A program made the translations under genes and the position numbers. Positions 24,188 through 34,448 of a stretch of DNA of 64,000 nt are shown piece after piece. Every line of letters begins with the position of its first letter. Position 1 is the first letter of the stretch. Origin of the DNA: Prunus persica. Lineage: Eukaryota > Streptophyta > Magnoliopsida > Rosales > Rosaceae. The notes under the pieces are model-generated. The model was not told the DNA's origin and did no database searches. It saw nothing but the letters and a program-made list of their open reading frames with translations. The DNA lies in contig NC_034015.1 of assembly GCF_000346465.2 (NCBI RefSeq), positions 17,345,510 through 17,409,509 of the forward strand. The letters are read 5' to 3'.

Positions 24188-25798
24188 GTTGAATTTTGAG
24201 ACTCATTGTATTGTCACAAAGTGAGTTACAATTGTGGGGTATACTGCAAATTCTAATGTGTCTCCTTTTTCAAGCTTTTTGTTGAACTGGCTTCTTCATG
24301 TGTTAGGAGATGGATGGAAGGTCACATCACTAACTTTTCTTAAAGTGAATTCTTATTCGATTTGTGAGGAAGTGCCTGAGGAATTCATGAATGGCTTGTT
24401 ACGCGATACCTTTCAAATGATTCTGTGCTTTATGATCTGAGAGGAATTCTGCTAGGGATGTTCTTTGAGATTTTTTCCAAGATGAAAAATTATACTAAGA
24501 GCTTTCTTTAATTTTATTGTTTGGTTGAATAAATTCATTTTTCATTTCCATGGCTGCTGCTGTCTTTTTTTTCCTGTTATTAGCTTGTGTTGAAAGGTTA
24601 GGGTTGTCTGTTGTCTAAAATGCTTTTTTAATGGCTTTTGCTTTTGGTTGAGCATTCACAGGCTCGCATTTGCCTGTGCTATGTTTGGGTGCCTAGGTTC
24701 TACCAACTCGATGTGGGAATTAGAACAAAGACTTATATTTGTTTCTTAAGAGACATTTAAGATTGTTAGCTGGTTATCTTCTATGTCACCCCACCCACAT
24801 CTCTTGCTTCAGCTTCACTCTCCCTGCCCTCGCGGTTATGTTATTCTTCCTCGGAGTCTCTCCTGGTTCTAACATGTTTGTGTCAAAACACAGCTTGTTT
24901 TAAGCTGTTGGATGAAAATCCATTAATTAGAATGATAAAGACTTGAGACCTATTTATGTGCATGCATATATAAATCTTATAAGTAGCTCTCCTTGACCTA
25001 CATGACAGAGTAGCTCTACCTTACCCTTTAAACCATCCGTACCATCGCGCGGTTAGAAATCCCACCCTTGAGACACCTTACATTTTGCAAGGATACCTAA
25101 GCAACTAGTCCAAATTCTAATTAGCCCTGGAATTACTGTTAGTTTCTGTTGGAAGAGATACTGTGATTTTCTGGAATTATTGTTTGAAGTTGGAGGCATC
25201 TCGTCTGTATTTAAGCATGTCATCCAATTCATTGTGGTCTTCAAAGGTTACCACTTGACCAAGTAGTCTGGTATGAGACATCAATTTACCTCCTGACTTG
25301 ACAAGCAAGCAGTTTGCTTGACCCAGACATTTTTTCGGTTGCAAGTTTACATCGCAATGTTACCCTCTGCCATAAATCCTTTGGCTCACCAGAAAAAAGG
25401 AAAAAAAAAAGAAAAAAAAGAAAAGAAAAAGAAGAGAAATTTGAATGATAGATCCAATTATGCCAAGATAAAAATGCTAATTATTTGCCATCAACACTGA
25501 TTACCTTAATTTTTTAAGGTGTCATTTGTTATAAGAAGAAAATGAAGCAACATAGGGAAGCAAGAAAACCAAAGTATTTAGGTTTTAGAATAATCTACCT
25601 ATGTGATTAATTAAATTAAGAAAGGTCAAGAGTAACACTCTCTTTAGGTGTAACTGCCTTGCGTTGTTCCTTTGAGAAATTGTTCCTTAACATATCAACC
25701 CTTCCAACCCACGCAAAACTGCTGACCACATTCTGTTTTCTCCAACTATAAACTCACCTTGTTCAAATGCTAATCTAATCCTTCATTGACAAACCCAA
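24188..25798. other. Copy B 3' part and spacer, no gene
   Basis: To about 25.12 kb this matches the non-coding 3' part of copy A. The rest, up to the RING gene, contains an A-rich run at 25.39-25.44 kb and a possible TATA (ACTATAAACTC, near 25746) for the RING gene. No coding sequence is supported. Confidence 0.55.
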
Positions 25799-26155
25799 AT
25801 GGTTCTCAATAGGGCAGCCTCCTTCATCTACAATTTCTTCAGTCCGCTTTTAGGGCAGACAAGTTTTAAGGCAGCCCCATGTTGCTATGAGGTGATTGAA
25901 TCAGAGGGTGGGAAGATAGTTGAGGAGGATGTTTGTTGTGTGTGTTTGTCAAGATTGGTGGAGGGTGAGGACGTGAGAAGTCTCCCTTGCCTGCATGAGT
26001 TTCACAAGGTGTGCGTTGATAAGTGGTTCGACGCATGCCGGACCACCTGCCCGCTGTGCCGTTTTCCGGTGGGAGGGAACAAGTCTCAGGTGGTGGAGTT
26101 GCTGACTGAGGAGATGATGTTGTATTTTTCTTCTTTTCATATATCTGGGTTCTAA
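25799..26155 (+). CDS. Small RING-H2 finger protein, probable E3 ubiquitin ligase
   Basis: An intronless ORF of 118 aa. A RING-H2 domain (about residues 46-87) has all eight zinc ligands: C46, C49, C64, H66, H69, C72, C84 and C87 (CCVCL, LPCLHEFHKVC, TTCPLC). The Trp four residues after C72 (VDKWF) is typical of the E2-binding surface of plant RHA/ATL-like ligases. The N-terminal 25 residues (AASFIYNFFSPLLG) are hydrophobic and could attach it to membranes, though they are short for a full transmembrane span. It probably catalyses ubiquitin transfer from an E2 to unknown substrates. The ATG at 25799 is the first in frame. A plausible TATA lies 50 bp upstream. Confidence 0.9.
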   Translation: MVLNRAASFIYNFFSPLLGQTSFKAAPCCYEVIESEGGKIVEEDVCCVCLSRLVEGEDVRSLPCLHEFHKVCVDKWFDACRTTCPLCRFPVGGNKSQVVELLTEEMMLYFSSFHISGF

Positions 26156-26516
26156 GTTGAGAATTCCACTTGATGTTTGCTGGTGGTGTTAAATTTGCAT
26201 GGCAATGGCAAACCACAGGAACATTGAGTGGATGTGTAAATGTTTTAAAAACAATCAAGGAGACTCTATCGACAGCTCCAACTCAAGCCTGCGTCTTTTG
26301 AATCAAACACACAACATTTCTTGCTTTAATTTAATTTAATTTAATTTACTTGCATTTGGAAAGAAAATTTCAAAAATAAAACAGTGAACATTTGAATGAG
26401 GGCAAGCCAAGCCCATTACATTGGGTTGGTCGAAATTTCCATCAATTCCATAAACAAACTGATGGGTGCGGCCCAATAAGAGGCCCAGATGAACTGGGTG
26501 CTTAAAAAGCAAAAAG
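26156..26516. other. Spacer between RING gene and tRNA
   Basis: This is the 3' region of the RING gene. It has a short (TTTAA)n-like run near 26.33 kb; nothing else is recognisable. Confidence 0.55.
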
Positions 26517-26588
26517 TTCCGTTGCCGGGAATCGAACCCGGGTCTCCTGGGTGAAAGCCAGATATCCTAACCGCTGGACGACAACGGA
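26517..26588 (-). tRNA. tRNA-Glu (anticodon UUC)
   Basis: The minus strand reads as a complete 72-nt tRNA starting TCCGTTGTCG. The 7-bp acceptor stem is TCCGTTG/CAACGGA with discriminator A. The D arm has AGCGGTTAGGA (box A). The anticodon loop CTTTCAC gives UUC. The T arm GGTTCGATTCC is a perfect box B. There is no intron. The gene reads CAACGGA at its end, so CCA is not encoded, as usual in eukaryotes. Confidence 0.97.
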
Positions 26589-28408
26589 TTGATGTTAAAT
26601 TGTAGCACAAACATCCTAATATTGGAAATCTATGTGCACTGCTCAAGCTTTTTGTATAAAGAGTGTTTTCAGACCCTATTTCTTCTTTGAGTTTTCTCTG
26701 TTGTTTGCAGACTAATACTCACAAACTAGTTTCATTGACTATGGACGAGAGACCAAACTTGCCTCTTTATTTAGACTACCCCAAATACCATGAATATAAC
26801 TTTAGACAAAGACACAAACAGACAAGTAGGTTCAATCACACTTTACATCTTGCAAACCAACAAAGAAAGAAGTGGGGAGACAAACATATAGGTGGAACCT
26901 CACTTCACACCTTGCAAACAAACAAACAAGTGCTTAACGAGAATCTACCAAACTGAGAATCAAAACCAAACTGAGAATCAAACTCTTTCGTCCAAAAAAA
27001 AAAAAAAAAGAGAATCAAACTCGGCACCACTGATGCCTTGATAGATAAACACCAGTCCTATAAATTTAAGAGTTAACTGTTGATTTGCCCTATAAACTTG
27101 TACACTACTTTCAATTTGTACCCTCAACTTTTTTTTTTTTTGAAAAATTAAGTGCACGACCTAATTTTTATCGCCAATTTCCCCATGCCATTTAAATATC
27201 GACATTTAATTCAATTTACCGTTAAAATATAAGGATAAATTAGTCATTTTATATTTTAAAATAATTAAATACAATAAAAATAAAAGAATATGATTTTTAA
27301 AATGAAAAAAAAATCAATTTAAATAAACATCAATCTTGCTAACACAATTAAAAGACAACTTTATGATGGGCATAATACTTGCCCTACATGTTTCATAGAC
27401 AAAATACTTATCAATTGTTTACACTGCATCCACTGTCTCCCCCCCTATCCCTATTTGGAACTAGAAACCTTCTCAAACCATAACTAGAACTTGGAACTCC
27501 TAATCTGACGCGTGTCTTGCAAGGAGGAGAGGAGATGATAAAAAACTGAGTCTGTATTTACCTTTGTCCTGACCCGCCGACAGCAATCTCCACATCAGTC
27601 CAAAAAATGATTAACAAAGGCCAAAAAAAAAAAACTTCCCACTTTCCAAAAGTTAATCGCAGGCATAATCACTTGATTAACTTGCTAAGTTGCAATTAAG
27701 GGTCAGTAACTTTTCCCCACGTTATCATGATTGCTTCTTTTAGACCGTCCTATAGGGGCATGGCAAGTAATCATCTCCATGACCAAGATATGCCCTTACA
27801 GCCGACAACATAGTACATTAATGGCTGCCTGCCATAGCAAAGAAAAAGTAGAGCTTCTGCATGTGGCTACGCCCATTCTCCATGAGCTGACTAAAGGCTT
27901 GGGATAAGAGATAAGAAAATGCAGAAAGCAATTGGCCAGGTGAAAAGTTATTCAACTCTATACATGTTCTTGGCATCCTATAAAATTGTCCTCGCTATGA
28001 TTCCCACTTACCCTTCAAACAGTTCACTATGGGGGTATTTTTCCATGAAAATGGAAAATTGGTTTCAAGAACATGAGGGGGAAAGAATTTTATGTCAACG
28101 AAAGCGAAGGAAAAAAGAGATGAATACGAACAAAATAAACAAGACCCACCAAAATTAAGTTCCTTCTTGTTGGGAATTTTTTCTTTCTTCTTCTTTTTCT
28201 GCATACATACATTGAGATTTGAAAGTCATTGTTATAATATTCTAAAGCCTAAAACCTCTACTTGTAGAAAAAGATACATTCATTTCACCACCTAAATATT
28301 ACCACAAAATATTGAAGCACCCATTGGTCCGGCTCTTATAACTCAAAATCAAGAGGACCTTGGAAAAAAAGAAAAAAAGAAAAAGAAAAGAGCAATGCCC
28401 TGAGGTTT
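26589..28408. other. Intergenic between tRNA-Glu and FD, no gene
   Basis: AT-rich spacer. It contains a tiny poly(A)-tailed insertion with target-site duplication (26973-27022), several A and T runs, and the 3' flank of FD. Open frames here have no recognisable homology. Confidence 0.6.
26973..27022 (+). mobile_element. 24-bp poly(A)-tailed insertion with 13-bp target-site duplication
   Basis: GAGAATCAAACTC occurs at 26973-26985 and again at 27010-27022. The 24 bp between them read TTTCGTCC followed by 16 A. Perfect direct repeats around a poly(A)-ended insert are the signature of target-primed reverse transcription; here almost only the tail was copied. A similar GAGAATCAAA also occurs just upstream (26955), so replication slippage is a possible alternative. 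Confidence 0.6.
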
Positions 28409-29562
28409 TCAAAATGGAGCTGTTGAGGATCGATGAAGATTGTGCTTTTTGGGTTGTTGAGAAGCTGCTGCAAAACATAACTGCATATATATATAAACAA
28501 GTCCAAGTCAAAAAAAAAAAAAACACAGAAGAAAATAACTTTTTTTGGAAGCAGTAGTTTTGCTGATAATAAGTACAAACTAAGACTGCTTTCCTACCTG
28601 TTCTTGCTGCCTTTTGAGTCTTGTATTTTCTTCCATCAAATGTGCAACTTCTAGCTCCAACTCATTTGTGTAAGCCTGTTGGTACCAACCAGAAATCATA
28701 AAAACATAAAAAGCAAAAGACAGTCCAAAACACAAAAAAAGCAAGACTAAAAAAATAAAGAACAGACATAAAGTTTATATGAATAACAAATTGGGATTAT
28801 TAGACAGATACATTCCTGCTTCCTGGCTCTAGATCGAGCAGCAGATTCTCTGTTCTTGATCATGCGATTATGTCTTCGATCTCCTCCCGAGTTGCTGTGA
28901 TCAGAGTCAGGGAATGCTCTCTTCCCAAAAGAAGGCAAGCCAGAAGAGGAAGCAGCCAAGCTCTCAAATGGGGAAGCACTGAAAGAATTAGAAACACTAC
29001 TAGAAATGTTGTTGGGGTTAGACTGACGGTGATGAGGATGAAACTCTGAGGAGGGAGGCCTAATAAGAGGGTCAGAGACATAGAAAAGCTGAAAGTGATC
29101 AGAGCCAGAATTGGTCAAGCTGAGAACAGGGGGAGGGCCTGGTGGAGGCAGAGGAGGAGAGGCAGGGCTGTTGAGAGTGGCCTGTTCAGTGGGTGTGGAG
29201 ACCAAGCTGACTGGAGGTTCATTGTGGGAAAAGGGTCTAGCAAGGAAGTCTTGAAGATTTCTGAAGTTTGGGTCGTGGGTTCCATGAGGGAGATTAATGT
29301 GGTGAAGGAGTGATGATCTCCTGTTTGGGGTGGTCTCAGAGAGAGAGGCAAGATTGATGTCTTTCCAAACCTCTTCCATGGTTCTCTGGGGGGTTTGGAG
29401 GGAAAAGGGTTGGTGTGAAAAAGGGGAAGGGGATGATGAGGACCAAGATGAATTGGTGGATGAAGAAGCTACTCTCTTTGGGGTATTAGTACTGTTGTTG
29501 CTGGTTGTGTTGTAGTTGGTTTGGTCACTACTACCTCTACCAGTTGATGTTGATGACAACAT
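28409..29562 (-). CDS. FD: FD-like bZIP transcription factor (florigen partner)
   Basis: Group A bZIP factor that binds FT/14-3-3 in the shoot apex to activate floral identity genes. Exons on the minus strand are 29562-28816, 28675-28598 and 28480-28409, giving 298 aa. The basic region NRMIKNRESAARSRARKQ (232-249) has N237-x7-R245; leucines 255, 262, 269 and 276 form the zipper with the standard nine-residue spacing from R245. The C-terminus RSSTAPF is the SAP/TAP motif whose Thr is phosphorylated for 14-3-3 binding, the hallmark of FD. The N-terminus is Ser/Asn/Pro-rich with MEEVWKDINLASL, a group A motif. The register demands that exon 1 end at CAG (28816), but the next bases are GAATG rather than GTATG, so intron 1 has a GA donor. 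If the nearby GT is used (4 bp on), the protein truncates within a few codons and loses the zipper. The leader carries a GA microsatellite. Confidence 0.9.
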
Positions 29563-32500
29563 TGAAGAGAGAGAGAGAGAGAGAGAGAGGGAGATGTGTT
29601 TTCAGAGAAGAGATGAATGAGAGAGGGATTGGTACTTTTTGGCACTGTATATGTGAATGACTCAATTGTTTATGTCTTTTTTCTTTTTTGGTCAAGAATG
29701 ACTCAATTGGTATTTGGTAATGTCTAAAATAGGCTGCAGCCATGGAGCTCTTGTTATTGGGAAGGACATATAGTTTTGTGCGTGCGTGTGTGGGTATCTG
29801 CAATGAGGCCATTTCTTTCTCACTTTCTCTTTTTAAATTGGTTAAGGGTCTCCCAAGGAGAGACAAACTTCAGCCTCCTCAGCTTATAATCAAGTCAAAA
29901 ATGTCATCTTGGCAAGTGTATTTTGAAGGGAAAATGATCTTGGCTCTGCTGTCATGAAAATTCTGCTTTCATCTAACCTAAACCCTAGATTGAAAAAAGT
30001 TTTGATCTTTTGTTGCAAAAGAGTTTAAATTTTCGGATTTTGCATTATATTATACTATGAGTTACTATTGGCAAATATGATTCTAGCATACATGGAAAAC
30101 GTTACATATGGTCCCCAAAGACTTCTGGTGGCAGCAGCATCAACATGAAAGTGAAAGGGCAATTCGTGGTCAAACTCATACTGAGCTACGCAGTTGACAG
30201 TTTGATAGATATTTTATGTACTTTTTGATTTGGCAAATAATATTTTATTTCTATGAAGATCAATTTATTTAATGTTTAATATTTAATACCTTGATTTGCA
30301 CCACAGCCACCAACTCCAAGGAAGCATGGCAGCTTCTGCCTCCTCTCTCTCTCTCTCTCTCTCATAAAATCAGTCACACTATCTCACTTGTTACCATTTT
30401 CATTTCATTCAAAAAGGGTACCCACTTAACAGATATATATATATATTTTAGTCGAAACCACCTACCGGATTTACACACCTGTATTATTCATGGGATAATT
30501 TCCTGCACCTGCAGGTGGGCTTGCTTGGTCCCCTTTTCCTCCCGAAGCCCGACTCACTTCAATTGGAGAATGGAGAATTTATCTCCTCCGCAATCATTAT
30601 TTTGGCCAGTAGTTCTGTTTGTCCGTGTGTGTCTCACCAGGTCAATAGTGTTTCTGGTTTTTATTTTATGTTGCAAACTTTGCTTAAATCAGGAAAGGAA
30701 ATGAAATGAAATGAACATGATCATGTGTGTACGTTCTCTTTATAATTACAATATGATTTCTTGGTGAATAAGCTAAGCAATATAATTTATGTTAGCAATT
30801 TTGGCATTCCTCTATTCAACATCGAGCGTCGGATTTCTGAATTGACCAGAAAATTTCTTATAAATCCTTAATTTGGACACATACGGAAATGAAAACAGAT
30901 ACGAAATTGTAATCCCCAATTTCGAGTCTCAACCTATATAAAGAGGCTACAAGAGAAGTGTGGAAAATCACTAATCATATTGTAGACCGTCCTTGAATGC
31001 CAGCCAGGAATGCAGTGCTACATTTGGCCTTGCATAGGAATATATTAAAAAAATACTTATACTTTAATGGGATGTGATTTCTTTGGATTTGCAGTGTTCT
31101 TTTACATGGAAAAATAGTATTATTTTTTCTCATTTACAAGTGCCGTACATTGACAGTTGGCTCATTACGTACGATGAAATTTTGGCACTGTGAATTTGAC
31201 ACAAGACAACCGTTGGACCATACACTGTTGACCAGTTCTTGAAGATTTTAGCTTTTTTAAATTTATTTTTCCAACCAACCAAATTAGAAACAGTAAATTT
31301 GTTACTTGTGTTGTCAAGGGAAAGCATGGGAAGTTGGTCAGGGATTTGAGAGATTGATCAAAATATTGCAAACAGAGTCTAGTCCTGGAGCTATAGCCAT
31401 CTGTCACCACAGTATTGCTCTGTCCCAAACTCCTTCACACCCTTTATGCTTCTCTCTCTCTCTTCACACTGAACCAGCTGAGAACTCCAGAAATAGTTAT
31501 AATTTGCATAATTGGTTTTTTCGTCAAATTCTATTAAATTTTTTGTCATATTGCATCATTGGAAAAATAGACAGATTTGCTAGAAAGGGCTAGTAGTGCA
31601 ACAACTTAGGTGACTTTTATAAATATTTTTAAAATTGAGTGACCAAAATATAACTCCGAATATAATTCAGAAACCATTGCTACACTTAAGCCTTAAAATT
31701 AAAATGAAATTATAAAGAAAAGGAAGAAACCCTTTTATCACACTCAAGTTCAACCTATTATGTGCCAGTTTTTCTTTTTCTTTTCTAATGGCCTAGAAAT
31801 ATGCATGGTATTGTACCATTACTAGTTACTGTTTGCTGTTTTCTGCATATGCAAACAATAATAAGAAACTTTCTTTTATGGTTTATTTATACAGACAAAG
31901 CAATAAAAAAGGAGGACACCTTGTTGCTGTCTATATTGATGGGATGGGGTTTGATTTGATTGAGGCTAAATGGCTTTCCATAACTGAGTTACCAGAGAAA
32001 CCCAGAAAATTAAAATGAATAAACAAACAAATTCAAGCAAGGTTCTGATATTCTGATATTATTTTTAATACCCAATGTGATTGATTTGTCTGTTTTGCTC
32101 AGTCTAAAAGCCAAGGGGTGGTAACAGAGGAGCAGTCTTTTAACCTTTGGATTTTGGGATAATGCTGTATAAAATCCAGTAGGCTCAAATTTCAAGGCAA
32201 ATCTGTAGGTATGGTGGCACTAAAAACACTTATTGCTCTTCGAGCTCCTTTTTCTGCTTTATGGGTTTCTTTTTGGCCACTTGAGGTTCTAATTCTAGCC
32301 AACCAAATCCATGATAACCGTTGCACTCTTCTTGTTCTTGCGTTTTTTCTGTGTGTTTGGGATGTGCTTGGAGGAGCCTCTGGACTTTATAACCATTTAT
32401 GCAAAAGAAAATACCACGAGCTCAATCAGAATGTCTAAATTTGACACCTAAAATGGTTGGAGGTTGGGGGGGAAGTAAAGTATGGCCATTTGCCCAAAAT

Positions 32501-34448
32501 CCCCCAACCAAGATGTCATCTGCTAAACAAACTAATACATATATTTATATAAGATGTTACCATATTATATAGCTTTGTTTGTAGGTAGGTACATGTGTTG
32601 TGGGGGCAAAAGAGCACACTTGGGGCAGACAGATGACTGGTTTCTTTCCCTTTTTTGGTTTTGGTTTTTATTCAAATGGGCTGGAGATGAGATGACTAAT
32701 TAGGACTAGCGGAAGATGCCATGACCCAGAAAAGTTAATAAAACTGAGTAATATCCATGCACCAAAACTGACTAATTATGGCAAGCATGAGATGCGTGAT
32801 TGTAATCAGGGTTTTTTTCTTCTTCCAAAATCAACGGAGGAGAACAAATTCTAACTCGAGAATTATTTTAATATTAGGAAGAAAATTATCATTAGATTAA
32901 TAACTACTCGGTTACGCATCCTCTCACCTTATATGAGGTACATTATTTGATGTCGAGCTAATATTAGTGGGAAAAGAGTGGTGGATCCATCCAAATACAA
33001 AATGATATCATGAAATGCAAACAACTCTCTTCACATGATGTGATTTGCTTAACTTTACCTCCAAAATGTTTCCAGTACTTCAGTTTGGGAGGAAAATCCA
33101 AGATCATCGGCTTTTATCCACCATGACATTGACAAGCTCTTTTTTTTTTTCTTATTGGGTGAAGCATGAACTATTTGTCACTTTGTTGTAGTTGTACAAA
33201 AACTATTTAGATATGGCCCAACCAAGATGACAACAATCTTTAAAAGGGTTAACTCCAAGCCTTTCTTTGTCATACCCCATTTTGCACAAACTACAAACAA
33301 AAGAACATTCACAAAAGAACACATTCTACGAAGAAAAATCTTTTTTTTTTTTCTTTTCGTATTGTACACGTTTACGTGCAGAAAATTGATTTGTGATTTA
33401 TTTACATACATTATGCAAAAACATATGTAGTTTGACAAAAAACTAGTGAGACTCAAACTAATAAATATAACGTGAGAACCTTCGGAAATTTTGTTCCAAC
33501 AAGGGACACAAAAAACTTTTTAAAATATGGGGAAACTGAAATAAAAAAAAATAAAAAAAAACAGATTAGAAAATAATAGAATAAATAAATATGATCCGCT
33601 ACATTTAATTAAAATATCAAACAAAAGCTTAATCCAATGATTCTGAGCAGGTAAAGTTCCAAACTGCAATCAACATGAAGTACCAACCACATCCAGTTCC
33701 GACCTGGATGGATACATCAGTTCGTTCCACCAGGAACCATTTATGCCGTAAATCCTCAAATGGTGAAGATGATAGAAGGTATACATATATGTCAATTTAA
33801 TTCTAAATATTATATTAAAAGTGAGAAAATAATATAAGATGACCCTCATGCCATCAATAGTAGCCGAATTTACTGTAGCACCGTCCAGCAGAATCCGGCG
33901 AAGACCACCCTCTCCCCTCAGACACCCAAACACCATCCATCCATCCCTCCCTCTCTCCCTCTCTCCATCACGCTCAAAATCACATAATCTCTTGAAATTG
34001 GAGGTTGGCTGACCCCAAAGATTGTAAAAACCAGCTGAGGGGCAGTATGGGGAAAAGACAGCAAAAATTCCCCAGAAGAAAGCACCAACCATGCCACCAT
34101 AAAATTTAAACGGAGAGAAAGAGGAAACATAAAAAAAGTACAGAAATCCCAATAAACTCATGCAACTAGCTCGAGTCATCAAACGTTTGGCTTTTTTTTT
34201 CCCCAACTAGTCTTTTCTTCTGTTCCTAGATGGTTCTCTTTTCCCCATTTTTAGTTTCTTTCTATTTGCCTGGCGAGAAACCATGTTTCATCATGCCAAG
34301 GCATCAGTACTATTTTCAAAAAGAAGAAGAAAAAAAAAAAAAAAAAAAGAGAAAACAAGATATTCACCATCGCGTCTTTTAAACACCTTTTCCCACAGTT
34401 CATTTTTCTCCAAGAGTGTGCATAGTCAGTGCACATCCCTCTTTAACT
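29563..34448. other. Intergenic between FD and LARP1, no supported gene
   Basis: This is the upstream region of FD (with a GA microsatellite at 29.57 kb) and the downstream region of LARP1. It holds TC runs near 30.34 kb and 33.94 kb and otherwise AT-rich sequence. A 178-codon open frame at 33.67-34.21 kb (-) has no ATG at its start and no recognisable domain, and is not called. The large FD upstream region may hold regulatory sites that I cannot identify. Confidence 0.55.
29567..29590. repeat. (GA)n microsatellite in FD leader
   Basis: About ten GA units lie immediately upstream of the FD start codon (CT-rich on the coding strand). Such tracts are common in plant 5' UTRs and are often length-polymorphic. 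Confidence 0.85.

Larger units (their letters stand above)
21660..25125. repeat. Segmental duplication, copy B (SKP1-B + preY pseudogene)
   Basis: This is the counterpart of 13.96-20.22 kb in the same orientation. It matches from the SKP1 leader (GCGCGAAAGC, 21660) to 23.01 kb and again from 23.34 to about 25.12 kb. Between them, about 330 bp of unrelated sequence with a retrotransposon primer-binding site replaces the 2.5-kb PPR interval of copy A. Many indels and substitutions indicate an old event. Confidence 0.85.

Noticed and set aside
33670..34206. 178-codon open frame on the minus strand
   Set aside because: No ATG at its start, no recognised domain, Tyr/Phe-rich composition of AT-rich non-coding DNA, and it lies in the LARP1 3' flank.
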